Below, piece by piece: positions 59,681 through 64,000 of a stretch of 64,000 nucleotides of DNA. The DNA is taken from NCBI GenBank assembly GCA_037974665.1, contig CM075764.1, positions 82,855,825 through 82,919,824 of the forward strand. The letters are read 5' to 3'. Within the stretch, counting starts at the first letter, position 1. Each line of letters starts with the position of its first letter. Below the pieces are notes generated by a model. That model was not told the origin of the DNA, ran no database searches, and was given only the letters and a program-made list of their open reading frames with translations. Source of the stretch: Ehretia macrophylla. Lineage: Eukaryota > Streptophyta > Magnoliopsida > Boraginales > Ehretiaceae. The position numbers and the translations under genes were made by a program.

Positions 59681-60848
59681 TTCACTATGATATTCTATGC
59701 ATTGCACGATTGCTAAAACGGTTACGAAATGATAAAACCTTTGTGAAAACCCTACCTATTCAATCCTCGCTGAGCTATATACAGGATTAGCTCACCCCTA
59801 TTTTCTACCATTACAAGTTGTTCGGGGTTGGAGCTTGAGAGTAGTTGCTCGTTTTGGGTTAACTTTTTGTTGTAATAGTATGAACTAGGCATGTGATTTG
59901 TTTGTAACGTATTAATCTTATGGACATTTAACTATGTAACTAACTTGATACATTACTCTTTCGAGGCTTAGTTGTAGTAGTTGGACTTATGTGAAGTAAC
60001 TTAGTGTATCCCGGTCTTGTAAATTTGTATTTGATGGTTATTATTTCAATCTTGAGTGATGAAGTTTGTATAATATGCCTGATGAGTTGATGTATTCGAG
60101 GTGTTGTAATAGTAATCGTCTTATAGCCTTAATGTATTGATTTATGGTATTAGTGTTTGGGTTGTTGTTTTGTGCCTTAGCGTACTTAAGATGAGTGATC
60201 TTCTTAAGCCCATGGCATCACGATCCCAAAATGCTTGAGGATTCGTAAGCTTTAATTGTAATTCCTTATCATTATCATAGTATCAGAGACCTCATTAGAA
60301 AGTAAGGAAATGGGGTTGTGACAATGTGTGTTATTGTAATATGTCTTAGTTTGAGACCTTTGAGGTCTTGTATGTATTAATCATAAATTTGGTAGGTTGT
60401 GATTGAAGTTGTAGTCTTGAATAGTTAGTGGCGTAGATGGTATGTAATAGTTAATGATAGACTTTATTGCCTTTTGACTGCATGTTTGTGTGCTAAAGGA
60501 AGTCGAATGATGGACTTAATATTTAAGTAAGTACGGTAATTAGAATTAGAGTGGTATGATAAGTAGATTTAAAAGATAAGATTTCAATGGATTTTAACCT
60601 TGCATGCTTGTATGTTATGCTTTCGTTGAGTTCCAAGGCTCGGATGGCCTTAAGGAGTTTGTTGAATGTGTTGGCATTGAAGGACGGGATTGTATGAGAA
60701 GGTTGGACTTTGGTTATAAGGTTATAATTGCATGTACAGGTAGTGGATTGTCCTATAAACATAGGAGATTTCGTCCGTTTTTTCTCGTTTTTGGTGACCT
60801 TGGGTTTTGGATCGGGGATCTGGTCTCGAGAGGGACCGGAGTGTTACA

Positions 60849-63253
60849 TATGCTGCCCGGCGTTCGTGAGCGCTATCGTGCCTGAGGTTGCAACCCCCAA
60901 TAGAGCACACGCATGGACAAATAGTCATATAACACACAATTGGTAGCAGTTTGAGGGAACAATAAGGTAGATCGTCTCCATACATGAAATTATCACTAAC
61001 TCATTATTGTCACTTAAACATTTAATAAATCCCATAACAGTTGATAATTAATAGCAACTCCACTTCTTAAGTAGATAACTATATACATATGCTACAGTTC
61101 AGGTAAATTTAAGTTTAAATAAGAACTACGTTCCCTAGAAATTCAATAATTCATACTTTATACATTTAAATGCTCTCCATGCACATTCAAACAATAAGTT
61201 CACTGCTACCAAAGACAAGTTTTCCTAAGAAAAGCATTTGCTTAGAATTTCAAGGGAAATTAAACTAATTCTATCTAATAATTTAAACTGATAATCCTAT
61301 TTATCTAACAATTTAAGCTTATTTGTAGTACTTCCTTCCAAGCCCAATTAGGATAACCTATTTAAGCATGTAACAACATTTATTTAGCTCATGTATTAAA
61401 CTCCTAATCCATCTAATTAAATTTATTAGTATCATTTAGTTTCAAGCCCAATTTAAACCTATTCAAGCATGTAATAATAATTATTTAACTCCTAGTCCTA
61501 CAAACACATGTCACGCCCCAACTCGACCCCTATTCTAAACATGCTATTTCAACATATCCTTAAGATTACTTAAGCTTAATTACTAGAATGAAACACTTAT
61601 GAAACACTTAAGCAATTAATTATAGTTCTATATAAACTAACTAGTTCTACAAAGTTTTCATGCTACTGCACCCAGGCTTAAATTAAATTCAACAAGTACA
61701 AGTTTAGCTATGAATTAATCAGTTAGTTAGTAAGCAAGTTATAACAATTAATCTTTTAATTGGTAAGCTAAAACCATTTCAAAACTAACTAACTATCAAC
61801 CACATTTCGAGCATGTTAAAGAAAAATCAATTAAAGACTATATCAACTACTATTCATTTTCACAAGCTAAGATATAATTTAACATGAAAATATTACCAAG
61901 CTATAAAATTCCAGAACTAGTTTTACATGTATCAAGAACTCAATAATCTATTAATTACACAATACAAACTAGAAAAAATAACATTTATATGCATATAAGT
62001 ATGAATTTCGTCACCAAACCAAGAAAAGTTTGCAAGACCTAGCTAAGATTCAACTCTTCTATGCCTACACGATCCAAACACTATCTCCAAGACCAAACCC
62101 CAAGCTCAAGCTCTCAACTTTCCTCTTCTTTTTCCTACGGCTAAAGCATTACCACCAATCTGATGTTCTTTTCTTTTGCTTTGGTTGCCTTGCTTTGCCT
62201 AATGCTCTTATGATCTTCTTTAATATATAAGAATAACTAAAGCTAAAGCTAATACTAAAGACCACCACCGAATCCATTTCTTTTCTTTTGTTGACTTTTT
62301 TTTTTCCTTGCTTTGTCCGAGCTTCTCTTTGCTTGCTTATTGTTTTCGTTTGTTTGCAACCTTGTGAATCCTTAAGCTATAAAGAGTGTAAACTAGACAA
62401 AATTCACCGCCTCAACCTCTTCCTTGTCCCGATTCCACAACTATTGCCTTTTTTTATCTTTTTTTTTTTGTTTCGGATAAGGCTCCACCGTTTCCTTTGG
62501 TTTGCTCTATGTTGAAGTTAATCTTCTAACTAATATAAACTAAAAGAATGCATTATAATGTCCACCAATCACCACTAAATCATGCACTCATCTTTTTTTT
62601 CTTTTCGACTTTGAGTGCTTCTACTAATTCTTTTATTTGTTGTCTTATGTGCTCTAAAGCCTAGAATAGGTACTAGCTAAACTAAAACTAGCTCTACAAA
62701 TTGGGTTAAACTAAGCCTGTACGAAATAAAAACTAGTCCCGAGTAAAATAACACCTAAGCCTAAATAGATCAAAATCACTTAGTTCTACCTTCCCGGGCA
62801 TGCAATGCACAAAAGAAATACTGAACGAAGTCACGAAATAAAATAATTAAAACAAATATCCAAGCAGATAAAATAAAATAATTAGAAATCTTCTCCGAGC
62901 TCGGAACATACAAGTCAATTAAATGTAAACAAATAGTAAATAGATTGAGATAATCATTTCTATCATTTAGATGCAATTCAGATAACTACAATTAATATTG
63001 AAAATATTAAGATAGCCCATTCAGGTTCGGGCCCGACTTCCGGATCGAATAGTGACACAAATTAATTTAAAAGCCAAATAGAATAAATTTAAGTAAATAA
63101 AATAATAAAGTACATGTCCTGGCAAATCAGTTAATTATAAATTAACTAAAAGTAAATAGATATTAATGTACGTTTCCCAAAAATAACTCAAAGTAATGAA
63201 ACAAATAAATATAAATGAATATTATAAATGCATGGCCAGGCTTGGGTATTACA
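60849..63253 (-). repeat. LARD-2 LTR, last part, non-coding
   Basis: AT-rich, 2.4 kb, no domain-bearing ORF. A local duplication of about 50 bp (AGCCCAATT.. at 61341 and 61445, 104 bp apart) and T-runs near 62295 and 62460 are present. It ends GGCTTGGGTATTACA, the LTR start on the minus strand. It includes the orphan LTR end at 61509. Confidence 0.7.
61509..61531 (-). repeat. Orphan 23-bp LTR terminus of the gypsy-1/gypsy-3 lineage
   Basis: These 23 bases match the first 23 bases of the gypsy-3 LTR as read on the plus strand (TGTCACGCCCCAACTCGACC and three more). After that the match stops completely and LARD-2 LTR sequence continues. AAACA occurs at 61502-61506 and 61537-61541 on either side. 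Confidence 0.75.
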
Positions 63254-63270
63254 TCCTCCCCCTTTTAAAA
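63254..63270 (-). other. Polypurine tract of LARD-2 (right copy)
   Basis: TTTTAAAAGGGGGAGGA on the minus strand, next to the LTR start TGTAATACCC. The preceding bases (GAATTGCGAGGGCGCAATTG) match the pol end of gypsy-2 and LARD-1. Confidence 0.8.
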
Positions 63271-64000
63271 CAATTGCGCCCTCGCAATTCCTACTTCATT
63301 AAACAACTTCCCGCTATGTTGCAGGATCTCTGGCCCAATGCAAGAGATGGAATACCGAATGCCAAATAAGAACTCCAAACATGAATCCCGAATAGGAGTA
63401 CCCAGATAAAAATACTGAAGAATAACGTACAAGAACACAGCACAAGAATACCAATAAGAAATCCCAAATAAGAATGCCAAATAAAGGGTCCACTTAAGAA
63501 ATCCAATTCAGAATTCCAAATAAGATTATCGAGTAAGAAGTCCAGAGAAAATACCGAATAAGAACTTCAGACAAGAATTTCAAATGAAGATACCGAAGAA
63601 AATACCAACGGCCAATTATTAAATATCGAGCTCCGATCATTGAGTACCGCCTACTGATCACTATAAACCACTGATCAACTGTTCCATCTTCTGTTGATCC
63701 ACATTTGAGAAGATCTGCCACTAGCCGACTCTTTTAGCGAAAAAGATTTCTTACCATTCTACGGTAATATATGTATACAGTTGATAAATCATAAGGTAAA
63801 CTTTTCATATTACACTCATAACACATTTAATTCAATTTCCACATTCTATGACATTATTACTACTAATATCTAAGGCAAGTAGGTACTCAGGCAATCAGTT
63901 AAATACACATAATGTTACATAAATGTACTAAGTACACAATCTTCACATAAAGCAAATTGATCACGTTCCACATACTGGCCACATAAAACACATTGAACAC
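63254..64000 (-). other. LARD-2 internal region, right copy, runs off the window
   Basis: A pol C-terminal remnant, then degenerate 13-15-bp AAGAATnCCnAAT repeats at about 63350-63610, then the leader-like part matching 43727-44023. ORFs on the minus strand here (63265-63721) are readings of the repeat (recurring Leu-Phe-Gly-Ile) and are broken. No gag, RT or integrase. Confidence 0.75.

Larger units (their letters stand above)
58135..60323 (+). mobile_element. Solo LTR (2189 bp), family TGTGAGACCCCG
   Basis: TGTGAGACCCCG to GGGGTTGTGACA with exact TSD ATGTG at 58130-58134 and 60324-60328. Contains (AC)n and purine-rich tracts, and a four-copy 98-bp array. The start resembles the LARD-1 LTR (TGAGACCCCG), so it is a relative. 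No internal region. Confidence 0.92.
55178..60848 (+). mobile_element. Solo LTR, family TGTAACACCCC (about 3.5 kb net), with a nested solo LTR
   Basis: Starts TGTAACACCCCAG and ends CGGAGTGTTACA; the outer 8 bp TGTAACAC/GTGTTACA are perfect inverted repeats. It shows the LTR hallmarks of the gypsy group: the GC block near 57600-57860 with GGTACATCCGGAGTACC at 57780-57796, and TCACTGAG before GTTACAGGTG near 58010-58058. Flanks TGTGT and TATGC match in only three of five bases, so the TSD is decayed or absent. No internal domain seen. Confidence 0.78.
44178..63253 (-). repeat. LTR of LARD-2, interrupted by gypsy-3 and nested solo LTRs
   Basis: Own parts are 44178-44579, 54837-55177 and 60849-63253. 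On the minus strand it starts TGTAATACCCAAGCC at 63253 and ends GGGTCGTT near 44178. A GC-richer block at 55040-55160 carries the near-palindrome (55066-55084). The own parts have no convincing ORF. Confidence 0.72.
43502..64000 (-). mobile_element. LARD-2: non-autonomous gypsy-type element(s), outermost layer, internal-LTR-internal
   Basis: Two homologous internal segments (43502-44173 and 63254-64000) flank one LTR (44178-63253, about 3.1 kb net of insertions), all on the minus strand. The primer site is on the left of the LTR and the polypurine tract on the right, so the LTR serves as 5' LTR for one copy and 3' LTR for the next. No gag-pol is present. Both ends run out of the window or into copia-1. 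Confidence 0.75.

Noticed and set aside
60604..60985. Three overlapping ORFs on both strands
   Set aside because: They span the end of a solo LTR (60848) and the LARD-2 LTR, so they are chimeric. No domain.
62288..62515. Hydrophobic ORF with T-runs
   Set aside because: Low-complexity pyrimidine-rich LTR sequence, with no homologous frame elsewhere in the window.
63265..63721. Minus-strand ORFs with repeated Leu-Phe-Gly-Ile, suggesting a repeat protein
   Set aside because: Produced by the degenerate AAGAATnCC DNA repeat. Overlapping frames give similar peptides, and the left copy at 43502 does not keep them open.

Overview
The window is repeat DNA from a flowering-plant nuclear genome, probably a eudicot with a large genome. 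I find no host gene, tRNA, rRNA or CRISPR array. All readable coding potential belongs to LTR retrotransposons: three chromovirus-type Ty3/gypsy elements (Tekay/Del-like, with C-terminal chromodomain-like tails and tRNA-iMet primer sites), two Ty1/copia elements, two non-autonomous gypsy derivatives (LARD-type) and several solo LTRs. All polyproteins are broken. The host assignment rests on element type only.

The elements are nested up to five deep, and exact 5-bp target duplications (TSDs) fix most of the order. The outermost unit is LARD-2 (minus; internal 43502-44173, LTR 44178-63253, second internal copy from 63254 to the window end). Copia-1 (plus, 9650-43501, 5' LTR off-window) sits in the left internal part of LARD-2. 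Inside copia-1 are: an LTR piece (8903-9649) holding gypsy-1 (minus, 1-8902); LARD-1 (plus, 11280-35414, TSD GTATG), which splits the protease region; and a solo LTR (37911-41118, TSD GTGTA), which splits RNase H. LARD-1 carries copia-2 (minus, 14074 to about 28050) and a solo LTR (30661-33352, TSD TATAT). Copia-2 carries gypsy-2 (plus, 17069-27040). The LARD-2 LTR received gypsy-3 (minus, 44580-54831, TSD GTAAG) and a solo LTR (55178-60848), itself hit by another solo LTR (58135-60323, TSD ATGTG).

Gypsy-1 and gypsy-3 belong to one lineage and show the usual order gag (CCHC knuckles) - protease - RT - RNase H - integrase - chromodomain-like tail. LARD-1 shares their LTR 3' end, primer site, leader, gag start context and polypurine tract, but has about 1.6 kb of non-coding filler in place of gag-pol. 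It therefore looks like a passenger mobilised by that lineage. LARD-2 is a second such derivative, in which short degenerate AAGAATnCC repeats fill the interior.

The points most worth following up are: the autonomous/non-autonomous pairing with a shared TTATGTG-rich leader; the internal-LTR-internal layout of LARD-2; nonsense mutations that are almost all TAG at Gln codons (CAG, a plant CHG methylation context); three LTR-internal minisatellites (29 bp, 56 bp in a 112-bp dimer, 98 bp); a near-palindromic GC block shared by several LTR families; and a 23-bp orphan LTR end at 61509.
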